Origin: Planctomycetota bacterium
GTDB lineage: Bacteria > Planctomycetota > UBA1135 > GCA-002686595
Direction: 5' to 3'
NCBI GenBank assembly: GCA_002683825.1
Contig: NYUD01000064.1
Coordinates: 62,001 to 126,000 of the forward strand
DNA: 64,000 nucleotides
Shown: positions 26,473 through 34,665 of the stretch, piece by piece
How the letters are laid out: each line of letters opens with the position of its first letter
How positions within the stretch are numbered: the stretch's first letter is position 1
Program-made: the position numbers and the translations under genes
The notes under the pieces: generated by a model
What the model was told of the DNA's origin: nothing
What the model saw: the letters and a program-made list of their open reading frames with translations, nothing else
Databases searched by the model: none

Positions 26473-29400
26473 GTGGACTCCCAAGACCCCAGAAAAGAAC
26501 CCCCCGCGGCCCCTTCCATAGGCGGTGGTTCGGACGAGGCCGTACCCCCGCTCCTCGAGGGGCTGGAGCTCGTCGGCGTCGGTAGCACGGCCCGGGTCGA
26601 ACGGGCCCGCCTGGGCCGCCCCTTCGCCGGCCTGCCCGCGGGGTCGCAAGTGGCCGTCAAGACCCTGCACGAGAAGCTGCGGGGTGACGCGGAGCTGGAG
26701 AGTGCCTTCCGAGCGGAGGCGGAGGCCGCCCGCGGGGTCGAGGTGCCCACGCTGGTGCAGGTGCTCTACCACGGTTGCCACGAGGGCGGCGAGCGGGACG
26801 GTTTGAGCTACCTCGTACTCAGTTACGTTCCCGGACGAACCCTGCGAGAGGTGCTCGAACAGGAAGGGGCCCTGCCCGAACCGCTCCTTCGCCGCGTGGG
26901 AGCGCAGCTGGCCCAGGCCCTGGCGGCGCTGCACGAGAAGAACCTCGTCCACGGTGACGTCAAGCCCGAGAACGTACGGCTCGACGCCGAGGGGCGGGCC
27001 GTGCTCCTGGATCTGGGGTTCGCACGCCGCGCCCAGGAAGCGGGGCCGCTGAGCGGCGCGGGCAGTCTTCCCTACCTGTCGCCGGAACGGGTGCGCGGAG
27101 AGTCGGGCACGATGGCCGCCGATGTTTTTGCCCTGGGCGTCGTCCTGTACGAGCTGGCGACCGGCTTCCACCCCTTCGGCGGAGCGGGTCAGGCCCGATC
27201 CGGATCGAGTGGATTGCTGCTGCGGCGCTCGATCGAAGAGTCCGGTGCGGACGAACTGCTCGCGGCCATCGCCACCTGCACCGTCCCGACCGCCTCGGGT
27301 CAGAACCCCGCCGTGTCCCCCTTTCTCGATGCGATCCTCGCTCAGACGCTGGCCCGCGGTGTGACCGATCGTCCGGACCCGGCGGAGCTTCAAGAGATCT
27401 TCCGCTCGGGCGAGGGGGGGTCCTGGTGGCGCGCCCGGATCTCCCGCAGGGACAGTTGCGAGGCCTGCTCCATCGAAGCCCAGGAATTCCGACCCTCGAA
27501 CGACCTCACGCCACACGTGGGGCGCACGGACGAGCTCGACACGCTGAAGCGGGCCCTGGATCTCGCACGCGGGGCCATCGGCGCGCCGGCGATCGTCTGG
27601 CTGTCGGGGCCGGAGGGCAGCGGGAAGTGGCGCCTGGTTCACGAATTCGTACGCCGCGCCCGAGCCGGTGAGGACCCGCCGACCTATCTCTACGCGCGCT
27701 GGAGACAGACGATGGGCGCCCTGCCGGCGGGGATGTTGACCGTCCTCTTGAACCGCTGGTTGGCTCTACCGCGCAACATACCGCCCGGGGAACGGGAACG
27801 TGCGGCCCTGCGCGAACTGGTCCCCCCCGCCGTGGCGGACGTCCTGTGCGGACTCCTCGATCCCCACGCCCATGGAACGATCGATGCGACCCTCCCGACG
27901 GCCCTGGGATTGTGGATCCGCAACCTCGCCAAACGCACGCCGCTCATCCTCTTCCTCGACGATCTTCAACTGGCCCAGCGCCTGACCTGGGGAGCCCTCG
28001 GAGCCTTCATCTCCGCACTCAAGGGGGCGCGCTTGCTCCTGATTCTCGGTTTGCGCGAGGACGTCTCGCTGGCCGAGCCCGAGGCGTACGAGCGCTTGCG
28101 AACGCGGCTGGAAAAGGACTCCTCCCAAGGTGCGAGCGTCCAGCGAATCGAGCTGGGCCCCTTCTCCACTGACGAGGTCAAGGAATGGGTCGAGGCGGTC
28201 TTCCACCCGCGCACGCCGCGGCTGCGCCTGGCCCAGGTGCTCAGCGATAAGAGCCACGGAAACCCGGGGCTATTGAGCGAGATCCTGGCGGGGCTCGTCG
28301 CGCGTGGGGAGGCGACTCCCGTGAACGACAAAGATTCGCGCCTCTTGCTGAACACGGCACCGGATGCCATTCGCAAGCCGCCCTCGCTCGAACGCTCGAT
28401 CGCGGAACGCTTCCACCTTGTCGGCCCGGAGGAACGGGTGTGGCTGGAACGTCTCGCGGTGGTCGGAGGTCGCATCCGGACGCACTTTTTGATGCGCGCT
28501 TTTTCGCCCACCGGGCGCGCCGAGATCGACCGTGTCCTGTCGCGGCTCGTCCGCAAGGGCTGGCTCGTGCCGATCGCCAATCGCTATCGCTTCGAACGCC
28601 CGGCCCTGCGTGAAGCCATTTATCGTGGAATCAAAGCGGGGCGCCGGCGTCGGCTGCACCGGGCGGCAGCGAGGGGACTGATCGAAGGGGACGACGGGCC
28701 GCCGACGGTCGAGGAGGCCTTCCAGCGCGTCTTCCACCTGCATGCGGCCGACGAGAAGGATGAGCTACTCAGGGCCGTCCTCGGGCTCCTGCGCCCCCTG
28801 GGGCACCAGCTTTCGGCGGCCCGCGTGCTCTCGCTCGCGCGCTGGGGGCGGGAAGCGGCCGGAGACCAGGGGGGCCTGGAAGGCGAGCGCCTCGAGCTCT
28901 ACGAGGCTGCGGCGGACGCCGCGGACCGGCTCGGACTACGAAAAGCCCAGCGGGAATGGCTCGATGAACTGGCGGAGCTCCACCTGACGGTCCAGAACAA
29001 CCCCCTCGAGAGCGCGCGGCTGTATCTCCTGCACGGACGCTTCGCCGCCAGCACGGGCCAGCTCGGACTCGCCAGGGGGCTGCTCCGCAATGCGAACGGC
29101 ATCGCACAAGCGGCCGTAGATCGCCGGCTTCAATCGGAGGCCCTGCGACGTCTGGCCCAGGTCCAGGCCCAGGTCGGCGAGCTCACCGAAGCCCGCAACC
29201 TGGCCGAGCGCGCGCAGCGCGTTGCGATCGGAGCCAACCAGACCGCCCTGACCCACCTCGCCCTGACGCACCTGGACGTCCTGGAGGATCGCACCGAAGA
29301 GGCCTTGGCCGGGGTCGATACTGCGCTCAAGACCCTGCGCGACGCACGCGATGTCCGCTACGGTGTCGTCGCCTATGCGAATCTTCTTCGAGCTCGCGTG

Positions 29401-30105
29401 TATCGCTCCACCGGATTGCCCTCGCGCGCACTGGCATCGGTACGGCGCGCGCTCCGACTGGCCCGGCGCGCGGGTGAACGCCGGCTCGAGGCCGAGGCCT
29501 TGGCCCGGCAGGGAGGCTTGATGCTGGATCTGAATCGCCCCGACGATGCACAGGTTCTCCTGAGCGAAGCCAAACTCGTCGCCGACGAGATCGAAGACCG
29601 CCGTGGGCAGGTGCTTTCGGGGCTGTGGCTCGGACTCCTTCAGCTCGAGCAAAACGAAATCGAGGGTGCTGCCCGCGTCGAACGTGCGCGCCGACTCGCC
29701 CATGAGATCGGTTACTACCGTGCGGAATCCCTGGGCCTGGCCATTCTGGGACGGCTCGAACGACACCGCGGCAACCTCCGCCTTGCTGAAAAGCAGAGCG
29801 GGGCCGCGATGCACCTGATCGCCCGGCACGGAGCGGAGTTTTCCGACCGCCTGGCCATCACCGGAACACAGATCCTCGTTCTCGCCTCGCTCGGACGGAA
29901 GGCGGAATCGAAACGGCTGAGGACGGAACTGATTCGCAGCGTCCGACGCACCTGTCGCCGGCGCAAGGAAAAGGCGCTGCGCGAAGCGCAGCAGGATTAC
30001 GCCGAACGCCTGCTCAGCGCGGTGCTTTCGAGCGAAGGCCCCGTCTTTCCGCGCTGGGGCGAGTCCTTCGACCTGGACCAGGACGGGTCAGTCATCACGA
30101 CCTGA
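26473..30105 (+). CDS. Serine/threonine kinase fused to AAA ATPase and TPR domains
   Basis: Predicted 1210 residues from GTG 26473. An N-terminal Hanks-type kinase (about 30-290) has the VAVKTL lysine, an HGDVKPEN catalytic loop (HGD instead of HRD, the so-called non-RD type), DLGFA in place of DFG, and an APE-like SPERVRGE. Next comes an orc1/STAND-like ATPase (about 350-600) with Walker A GPEGSGK and Walker B LILFLDDLQ. A long C-terminal TPR/helical array (about 760-1150) follows. The layout resembles the PknK/MalT-like kinases, but no DNA-binding domain is evident. No transmembrane segment is seen, so it is a cytoplasmic signalling scaffold. It stands alone, divergent from cysS and convergent with the cytochrome-like gene. 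Confidence 0.8.
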   Translation: MDSQDPRKEPPAAPSIGGGSDEAVPPLLEGLELVGVGSTARVERARLGRPFAGLPAGSQVAVKTLHEKLRGDAELESAFRAEAEAARGVEVPTLVQVLYHGCHEGGERDGLSYLVLSYVPGRTLREVLEQEGALPEPLLRRVGAQLAQALAALHEKNLVHGDVKPENVRLDAEGRAVLLDLGFARRAQEAGPLSGAGSLPYLSPERVRGESGTMAADVFALGVVLYELATGFHPFGGAGQARSGSSGLLLRRSIEESGADELLAAIATCTVPTASGQNPAVSPFLDAILAQTLARGVTDRPDPAELQEIFRSGEGGSWWRARISRRDSCEACSIEAQEFRPSNDLTPHVGRTDELDTLKRALDLARGAIGAPAIVWLSGPEGSGKWRLVHEFVRRARAGEDPPTYLYARWRQTMGALPAGMLTVLLNRWLALPRNIPPGERERAALRELVPPAVADVLCGLLDPHAHGTIDATLPTALGLWIRNLAKRTPLILFLDDLQLAQRLTWGALGAFISALKGARLLLILGLREDVSLAEPEAYERLRTRLEKDSSQGASVQRIELGPFSTDEVKEWVEAVFHPRTPRLRLAQVLSDKSHGNPGLLSEILAGLVARGEATPVNDKDSRLLLNTAPDAIRKPPSLERSIAERFHLVGPEERVWLERLAVVGGRIRTHFLMRAFSPTGRAEIDRVLSRLVRKGWLVPIANRYRFERPALREAIYRGIKAGRRRRLHRAAARGLIEGDDGPPTVEEAFQRVFHLHAADEKDELLRAVLGLLRPLGHQLSAARVLSLARWGREAAGDQGGLEGERLELYEAAADAADRLGLRKAQREWLDELAELHLTVQNNPLESARLYLLHGRFAASTGQLGLARGLLRNANGIAQAAVDRRLQSEALRRLAQVQAQVGELTEARNLAERAQRVAIGANQTALTHLALTHLDVLEDRTEEALAGVDTALKTLRDARDVRYGVVAYANLLRARVYRSTGLPSRALASVRRALRLARRAGERRLEAEALARQGGLMLDLNRPDDAQVLLSEAKLVADEIEDRRGQVLSGLWLGLLQLEQNEIEGAARVERARRLAHEIGYYRAESLGLAILGRLERHRGNLRLAEKQSGAAMHLIARHGAEFSDRLAITGTQILVLASLGRKAESKRLRTELIRSVRRTCRRRKEKALREAQQDYAERLLSAVLSSEGPVFPRWGESFDLDQDGSVITT

Positions 30106-30215
30106 TGGCGGTCCGGAGAACGTATCAGCCTGCGAACTCGACGCCCGGATGCCCCTGGCATCGTGGGCGGAACACGCCCGTATCGTGGCCGGACGCGAAA
30201 ACCCCTTGAAGCCGG

Positions 30216-30644
30216 TCAGGGAGCGCCCTCCGGTCTTGGGCTGAGCTGGTGGACGAGGTAGGCGGCCAGCCAAACCACCGACCCCACCCCGTGGACCCAG
30301 ATCCAGGCGAGCCTCCAGTCTTGCTCCACGGCGGTCTGAACAAAATAGCCCGAAACCGCCATGGGGAAGAACGTGGCGAAGAGCACGAGCCCCGTCCTGC
30401 GCCGCGCCGGATGTCCTCTTCGCACGCGCCGCCAGACGTGATCGCGCCAAACGAGCCCGCAGGCGAAGACCAGCAGCGGCGCAACCAGTATGTGCGCCGC
30501 GTGCACCTCGGGCTGCCAGGGGTGATTGACGATGGCAAATTCCTCGGTCGGCGTCGCAAAGTAGCGCATCCAACCGTAGACGAGGCCCGTGCCCCCTACG
30601 ATCAAGACGCCCGAATGGACGAACCAGGCCTCCGCACGCGTCAT
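30216..30644 (-). CDS. Four-helix b-type-cytochrome-like membrane protein
   Basis: Predicted 142 residues from ATG 30644. Four transmembrane helices at about 10-28, 47-66, 85-104 and 112-132 carry histidines on helices 1 (His10), 2 (His48, His51) and 4 (His118, His132). This is the pattern of small di-haem cytochrome b561/DUF4405-like proteins that pass electrons across the inner membrane. It begins 17 bases after the stop of the FMN-binding protein gene and is the last gene of the apbE operon. The likely role is feeding quinol electrons to the flavoprotein on the outer face (inference). Haem ligation is deduced from histidine positions only. Confidence 0.6.
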   Translation of the reverse strand: MTRAEAWFVHSGVLIVGGTGLVYGWMRYFATPTEEFAIVNHPWQPEVHAAHILVAPLLVFACGLVWRDHVWRRVRRGHPARRRTGLVLFATFFPMAVSGYFVQTAVEQDWRLAWIWVHGVGSVVWLAAYLVHQLSPRPEGAP

Positions 30645-30661
30645 CGGGTAAGCCGGGGGGT

Positions 30662-31225
30662 TCAGAGTCGGGTCACGGGTTTCGGTTTTTCGACGACGGC
30701 GTGCAGGGCGAGCACACGGCGCGCCGCCTGGGTGGTGGCCCGCGCCGTAAGGGTGGCGCCCGTGACGCCACGGATTCCGCGTTTGAGGCTGAGCTGGTCG
30801 TTGAGCTTCTTCCCGATGAACTGCCTGTACCACTTACCGCTCGGGATGTACTCCACCGGCTCGGCAAAGGTAAGCAGCTCGATCCGCCGCAGCGATCGAG
30901 CTTTGTCGACGACGAACATGACAACCTGTTTGTGCGTGCGCACCTTGTGGACGTCGAAGTATGCCGTCCCGACGACCTCGTCCTTCCGCATTGCTCGATA
31001 TGCGTGAACGACACGGCGCTCGACCTTGACCTTGGCAAGCTCTTCCGCGAGCTTACGTTGCTCCTTCTTCAGATAGTGGGTCACCTTTTCGATCCGACAG
31101 CCGGGGAACGCCAGCTGCAACGCTTCATCGCGCGTCAGAGAGTTCAAGGCCTTGTCCGTACCGGAAGCGTGGATCGAGCCGGTCGAGAAGACCAAGAGCG
31201 AGAGGAGGGGGAGAAGAGCTTTCAC
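30662..31225 (-). CDS. Exported FMN-binding-domain protein (flavinylation target)
   Basis: Predicted 187 residues from GTG 31225. A signal peptide (ALLPLLSLLVFSTGSIHAS) is followed by DEALQLAFPGCRIEKVTHYL and an FMN_bind domain ending in GVTGATLTARAT. The TGATLT motif (155-160) matches the sequence flavinylated by ApbE in NqrC/RnfG-type proteins, with Thr160 as the expected attachment point for phosphoester-linked FMN. It is encoded with an ApbE, a beta-barrel and a cytochrome-b-like protein, so it is probably the periplasmic electron carrier of this module. It starts 14 bases after the barrel gene stop; no ribosome site is obvious. Confidence 0.82.
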   Translation of the reverse strand: MKALLPLLSLLVFSTGSIHASGTDKALNSLTRDEALQLAFPGCRIEKVTHYLKKEQRKLAEELAKVKVERRVVHAYRAMRKDEVVGTAYFDVHKVRTHKQVVMFVVDKARSLRRIELLTFAEPVEYIPSGKWYRQFIGKKLNDQLSLKRGIRGVTGATLTARATTQAARRVLALHAVVEKPKPVTRL

Positions 31226-31239
31226 GGCCAGAATGGGGC

Positions 31240-32508
31240 TCAAAAGACGTATCCCACGGCAAGGCTCAGGCCGTCGAGACCACCGCGGTCGTAGTCCGCA
31301 TAGTCGATCTTGAAGACCAGCTCGGTGATCGGCTGATACTGGATGCCGAAGGTCAGAACGTCGAAGTCGTTGGCCGGGTCGGAGGCGAATCCCGCGGGAA
31401 CCTCCGCCTGCGTGTCGATCGATTCGAAGCGCACGTAGGGTGAAAGGGAAGCCTCGGAGTCGGGAACGAGGAGCGACAGGACGTCGTAACCCCCTTCGAA
31501 GTAGAAACCATGCAGCTCCTCCCCCACCGACTCGTCGCCGGTGAACCCGTTTGAGGTGTTGAGCTGAGAAACGTCGCCGACTCGGGCCATCGCTCCCAGT
31601 CCGCGCAGCCATATCCCGCCGGCCTTCCACTCGGCGTGCAGCTCGTAGATCGAGACCGGGGTGTCGCCGAGCCCAAGGCTGGACTGTCCCTGGCCCGCGT
31701 CTCCCATGTAGGCGGAACCACCCGCCAGCAGGCCGGGCTTGCCCGTCCAATCCGCACGTACGACCAAGGCGAAGTCCTCGGCCAAGGCTTCACTCCCCTT
31801 TTGGCGACCGCCGCGCAATCCCGTGGCCTGGAAGTCCTTGCCGTCGAAGCCGTTGACGGCGTAGGCGCAATAGCTGATGTCCCCGAGCTCCCCGAAGGTG
31901 CCGATACCGTTTTCGCGCCAGGTCGTGGGCAAGATGCGCAGCTCCGTCTCGGGCCGGTTCGCACACAGGTAGGTCGATGGTTCATGCAGTTCGTTCACAA
32001 GTCCCATGGGAACGAGAACCAATCCGACACGCGCGCTTATTTCATCCGACCGAAGGTAGTCGATATAGGCGAACTCCACCGACGCGCTGCCCGCCCCCGA
32101 GGTCGAGGCGTGTTCGAATTCCAGCTCGGAGTTGAAGACCCAGTGCTCGTTGAACTTGTAGCCGAAGTAAAGCACGGCGCGAAGAAAGTCGAACTCGTCC
32201 GTGCCGCCGGCGAAGTTGCGATAGATCGCTTCGCCATAGCCGCCGATCGAGAGCCCGGACTGGATCGAATAGACTTTCGAGGCGGCCGGCCCCAGGCCGT
32301 ATTGCCCTTCCCCGACAGGGGGGACGAGGTCGCCGAGCTCGAGCCGCTCCTGCTCCTCGGCCAGGATGTCCAGCCGCCGGCGTAGCTCCTCGTTCTCGCG
32401 CTCGAGCTTTTCGAGGCGTTGCAGGGTGTCCTGGGCCGAGAGTCCGGATGGAAGAAGAGCTGCTACGACAGGAACGACCGAAACCAGGGCCCGGAAACAG
32501 GAGATCAT
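31240..32508 (-). CDS. Outer-membrane beta-barrel (porin-like) protein with N-terminal coiled coil
   Basis: Predicted 422 residues from ATG 32508, whose ATGA overlaps the apbE stop, so the genes are translationally coupled. A signal peptide (LVSVVPVVAALLPSGLSAQ) precedes a short coiled coil (LQRLEKLERENEELRRRLD, about 28-60) like that of phosphate-selective or trimeric porins. About 350 residues of alternating amphipathic strands follow, and the protein ends in Phe (AVGYVF), the usual outer-membrane insertion signal. The substrate is not predictable. Its place between apbE and the FMN carrier suggests a route for the electron acceptor or for iron, or a structural partner for electron exit. 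Confidence 0.7.
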   Translation of the reverse strand: MISCFRALVSVVPVVAALLPSGLSAQDTLQRLEKLERENEELRRRLDILAEEQERLELGDLVPPVGEGQYGLGPAASKVYSIQSGLSIGGYGEAIYRNFAGGTDEFDFLRAVLYFGYKFNEHWVFNSELEFEHASTSGAGSASVEFAYIDYLRSDEISARVGLVLVPMGLVNELHEPSTYLCANRPETELRILPTTWRENGIGTFGELGDISYCAYAVNGFDGKDFQATGLRGGRQKGSEALAEDFALVVRADWTGKPGLLAGGSAYMGDAGQGQSSLGLGDTPVSIYELHAEWKAGGIWLRGLGAMARVGDVSQLNTSNGFTGDESVGEELHGFYFEGGYDVLSLLVPDSEASLSPYVRFESIDTQAEVPAGFASDPANDFDVLTFGIQYQPITELVFKIDYADYDRGGLDGLSLAVGYVF

Positions 32509-33563
32509 CGCGTCCTCCAGTGCTCGAGAAGCGATGCTGAGGGGGACACGGTCCGGATGCGAGAGGACCAGCCGGAGGTGGCCTGAATCTCGATCCGCCC
32601 CTCTTTTCGAATGAGGCAAACGACCTCGCAGTCGGCCTCCGCTTCCCCGAAGGCGAGGGCGCGCTCGGGTCCCATCACGTAGAGAGCGGTCGACAGGGCA
32701 TCGGCACGTGTCGCATCGGGCGCCCAGACGGTCAGGCTACCGAAGTCGTGGACCAAGAGGCCGGTGCGCGGATCGAGGATGTGGGATTGGCGCTCGCCGT
32801 CCACGCTGATCCCGCGCTCGGAGTTGCCCGAGGTCGCCAGGGACCCCCCGCTGAGGGTCACCTCGGCAACGACCTCGTCACGGTGCTCCGGATGGACAAG
32901 ACCGAATGCGGATGCGGAGGGGCTCTCACCGAAAAGCACCACTTGCCCACCGAGATCGATCCGGCCCACGCTCGCGCCCCGGCCGAGGGCGGCGCGCACT
33001 GCGGCGTCGAGTCCGATCCCTTTTCCAAAGCCCCCTTCTTCGAGCGCTGCGCCCGCCTTCAGCCTCTGGGCGCGCCCCTCGGCGATGTGGAGGTGGCGAA
33101 ACCCGCTCGAGGCGAGGGCTTCTCGTAGCTCGAGGTCGCTCGGTTGGCGCCCGCCGCTGCGAAGCCCCCAGGCGGAGACCAGGGGAGCCACGACGGGGTC
33201 GAAGGCACCCCGGGTTTCGCGCACCAGCTCACGCACGCGCCCGAGGTCGCCGGCCAGGGCCGGAGTCAGCACGAAGGACCGGCCCACGGGGTGGGCGTTG
33301 AGACGGGCGAGCTCGGTGTCATCCCGCCAGGTCGACAGCCGGGATTCCACCCCCTCGATGGCCAGGACGGCCGCCTCGCTGGCCGCCAGGGCCACCGAAC
33401 GATCGGCCCCCCCGATCTCGAGCTCGAGCCAGGTCCCCATGGCCGCCAGGTGGCGCTCCACGGTGACGGGACCCTCATTTCGAGCGGATTCTCCGGACTC
33501 CACCGTCTCGGGGGCTCCGCATCCGGGAAGGATCACGAAGAGTTGAAGGGCTAGGACACGCAC
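32505..33563 (-). CDS. apbE: FAD:protein FMN transferase, lipoprotein
   Basis: ApbE moves FMN from FAD onto a Thr/Ser of target proteins outside the cytoplasm. The GTG at 33563 is preferred: it gives a compact lipoprotein signal (MRVLALQLFVILPGC) with AGGG 11 bases upstream. GTG 33575 is the alternative and would lie 4 bases from the palindrome. Family features are MGTWLELEIGG, the FAD-site region DPVVAPLVSAWGL, GGFGKGIGLDAA, and the metal/FAD motif GNSERGISVDGERQSHILDPRTG. The target is very likely the FMN-binding protein two genes downstream. The stop overlaps the barrel gene start (ATGA). The conserved ApbE ending is followed by a short unmatched tail. Confidence 0.88.
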   Translation of the reverse strand: MRVLALQLFVILPGCGAPETVESGESARNEGPVTVERHLAAMGTWLELEIGGADRSVALAASEAAVLAIEGVESRLSTWRDDTELARLNAHPVGRSFVLTPALAGDLGRVRELVRETRGAFDPVVAPLVSAWGLRSGGRQPSDLELREALASSGFRHLHIAEGRAQRLKAGAALEEGGFGKGIGLDAAVRAALGRGASVGRIDLGGQVVLFGESPSASAFGLVHPEHRDEVVAEVTLSGGSLATSGNSERGISVDGERQSHILDPRTGLLVHDFGSLTVWAPDATRADALSTALYVMGPERALAFGEAEADCEVVCLIRKEGRIEIQATSGWSSRIRTVSPSASLLEHWRTR

Positions 33564-33579
33564 GCCGATGAGCACCCTA

Positions 33580-33598
33580 ATTGAGATTCAATCTCAAT
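33580..33598. promoter_or_regulatory. Perfect 19-bp palindrome, Fur-box-like operator of the apbE operon
   Basis: ATTGAGATT-C-AATCTCAAT is a perfect 9-1-9 inverted repeat, and its core TGAGATT-C-AATCTCA has the 7-1-7 symmetry of Fur-family boxes. On the minus strand a TTGACA (33604-33599) sits immediately upstream, and TTGAGA about 20 bases further upstream is followed by TAATAAT, so the palindrome overlaps the likely promoter or start point. A degenerate second copy, TGCGATTGGTTCTCA, lies at 33613-33627. Fur binding, hence iron repression, is an inference from symmetry and position; another Fur-family regulator (PerR, Zur, Irr) is possible. Confidence 0.55.
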
Positions 33599-33723
33599 GT
33601 CAATTATTAACTGCGATTGGTTCTCAATTCGACACCTCGCGCAGCAAGCGGGTCCAGAGGGCCAGGCAAACGGGGGGAGCCGCGCGATTACCTCCGGGGT
33701 GGGACTCCGAGGGGTCCGCGAAG

Positions 33724-34659
33724 CTACGCTTGCGGTCTTCGCTCGGGGACCCCGTCGTGGCGTTCGTGGCCCACGCCGAGACAACCCTCGAGAAGCCAGC
33801 CGCTGCGGTGCAAGAGCCGACCCCGGCGATCCATTTGCTCGACCCCGCGCCAATCCATCCTCCAGGCCGGGGAGCCCTTCCCCCGGACGGCTTCGTAGGC
33901 CCGCATGAAGCGAGCCACATCCCCCTGCTGGCAAAAGGCCCCGAGGCGTTCCTGCTTGCGACGCACCCAGCGCCACATGCGCGAGAGGTTCTTGCGACGC
34001 AGGGCATCGGAGAGCCCACCGGAGACGAAGTGCGACCCGTCGAGATCCAGCACCCAGCTCTCCTCCTCGGCCTTCAGGTCGACGTCGAAAAGGAGGTTGC
34101 GCGGGTGCAGATCGCGATGTTGAAAGCCGACCCGGTGCAGGTGCCCCACCAGCGTGCCGGCCCCCCGAAAGAGCACCCGGCGTTGCCCGGCGTCAAGCTC
34201 GCCCCGGCGCAGTCGCTCGAGGGCCTGCGCTCCATCCATGCTGTGCTCCACCGCCCGGGTGACGAGATCGAGGCGCCACCCCATCGCCCCCGCACGACGG
34301 GCCCGTGCCGCAACGACTCGCGGTGTCCTGATCCCGAGCCCCTCGAGCTTTTCGGCCAGTGCCAGCTCGTGGAAGGGCCGCCGCGGATCGAAGTAGAAAC
34401 TCGACCCCAGCCAACGAAAGACCCCCCCGTGGTGGAACGCGCGCACGACATAGCGTTCGCCCCGCGGGCCCCCATGGAGAACCTGGAGCGGGCGCCGCCC
34501 AGAGAACTCGCTGACCTCGAGCCGCTCGCGTCCCTCAGGTCCGAAGCCGCCCGACTCCAGATGCGCTCCCACCCGTGAATCGAATGCGAGTACGCCCCCG
34601 CGGCTACGCGTCAGACGATAGCCGCGCGGGAGTTCCTCCTCGCGGAGCGGCCAGCGCAC
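33724..34659 (-). CDS. LPS-type sugar kinase (KdkA/InaA-like)
   Basis: A 311-residue protein from GTG 34659, six bases after the kptA stop. It belongs to the lipopolysaccharide kinase group (3-deoxy-D-manno-octulosonate kinase KdkA, heptose kinase WaaP, InaA). The eukaryote-like catalytic loop HRDLHPRNLLFD is at about 185-196 and the metal motif VLDLDGS at about 207-213. The Y-V-R-A-F-H strand near residue 70 and the conserved YFDPRRPFHELALAEKLEGLG region match KdkA. It would phosphorylate lipid A core sugar on the cytoplasmic side. The C-terminal about 60 residues are Arg/Gly-rich and diverge from the family. Assignment to the family is good; the exact substrate is uncertain. Confidence 0.75.
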   Translation of the reverse strand: MRWPLREEELPRGYRLTRSRGGVLAFDSRVGAHLESGGFGPEGRERLEVSEFSGRRPLQVLHGGPRGERYVVRAFHHGGVFRWLGSSFYFDPRRPFHELALAEKLEGLGIRTPRVVAARARRAGAMGWRLDLVTRAVEHSMDGAQALERLRRGELDAGQRRVLFRGAGTLVGHLHRVGFQHRDLHPRNLLFDVDLKAEEESWVLDLDGSHFVSGGLSDALRRKNLSRMWRWVRRKQERLGAFCQQGDVARFMRAYEAVRGKGSPAWRMDWRGVEQMDRRGRLLHRSGWLLEGCLGVGHERHDGVPERRPQA

Positions 34660-34665
34660 CGGACC

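Noticed and set aside
26415..26750. 112-codon N-terminal extension of cysS
   Set aside because: It is antisense to the kinase start and low-complexity; cysteinyl synthetases begin as at ATG 26414.
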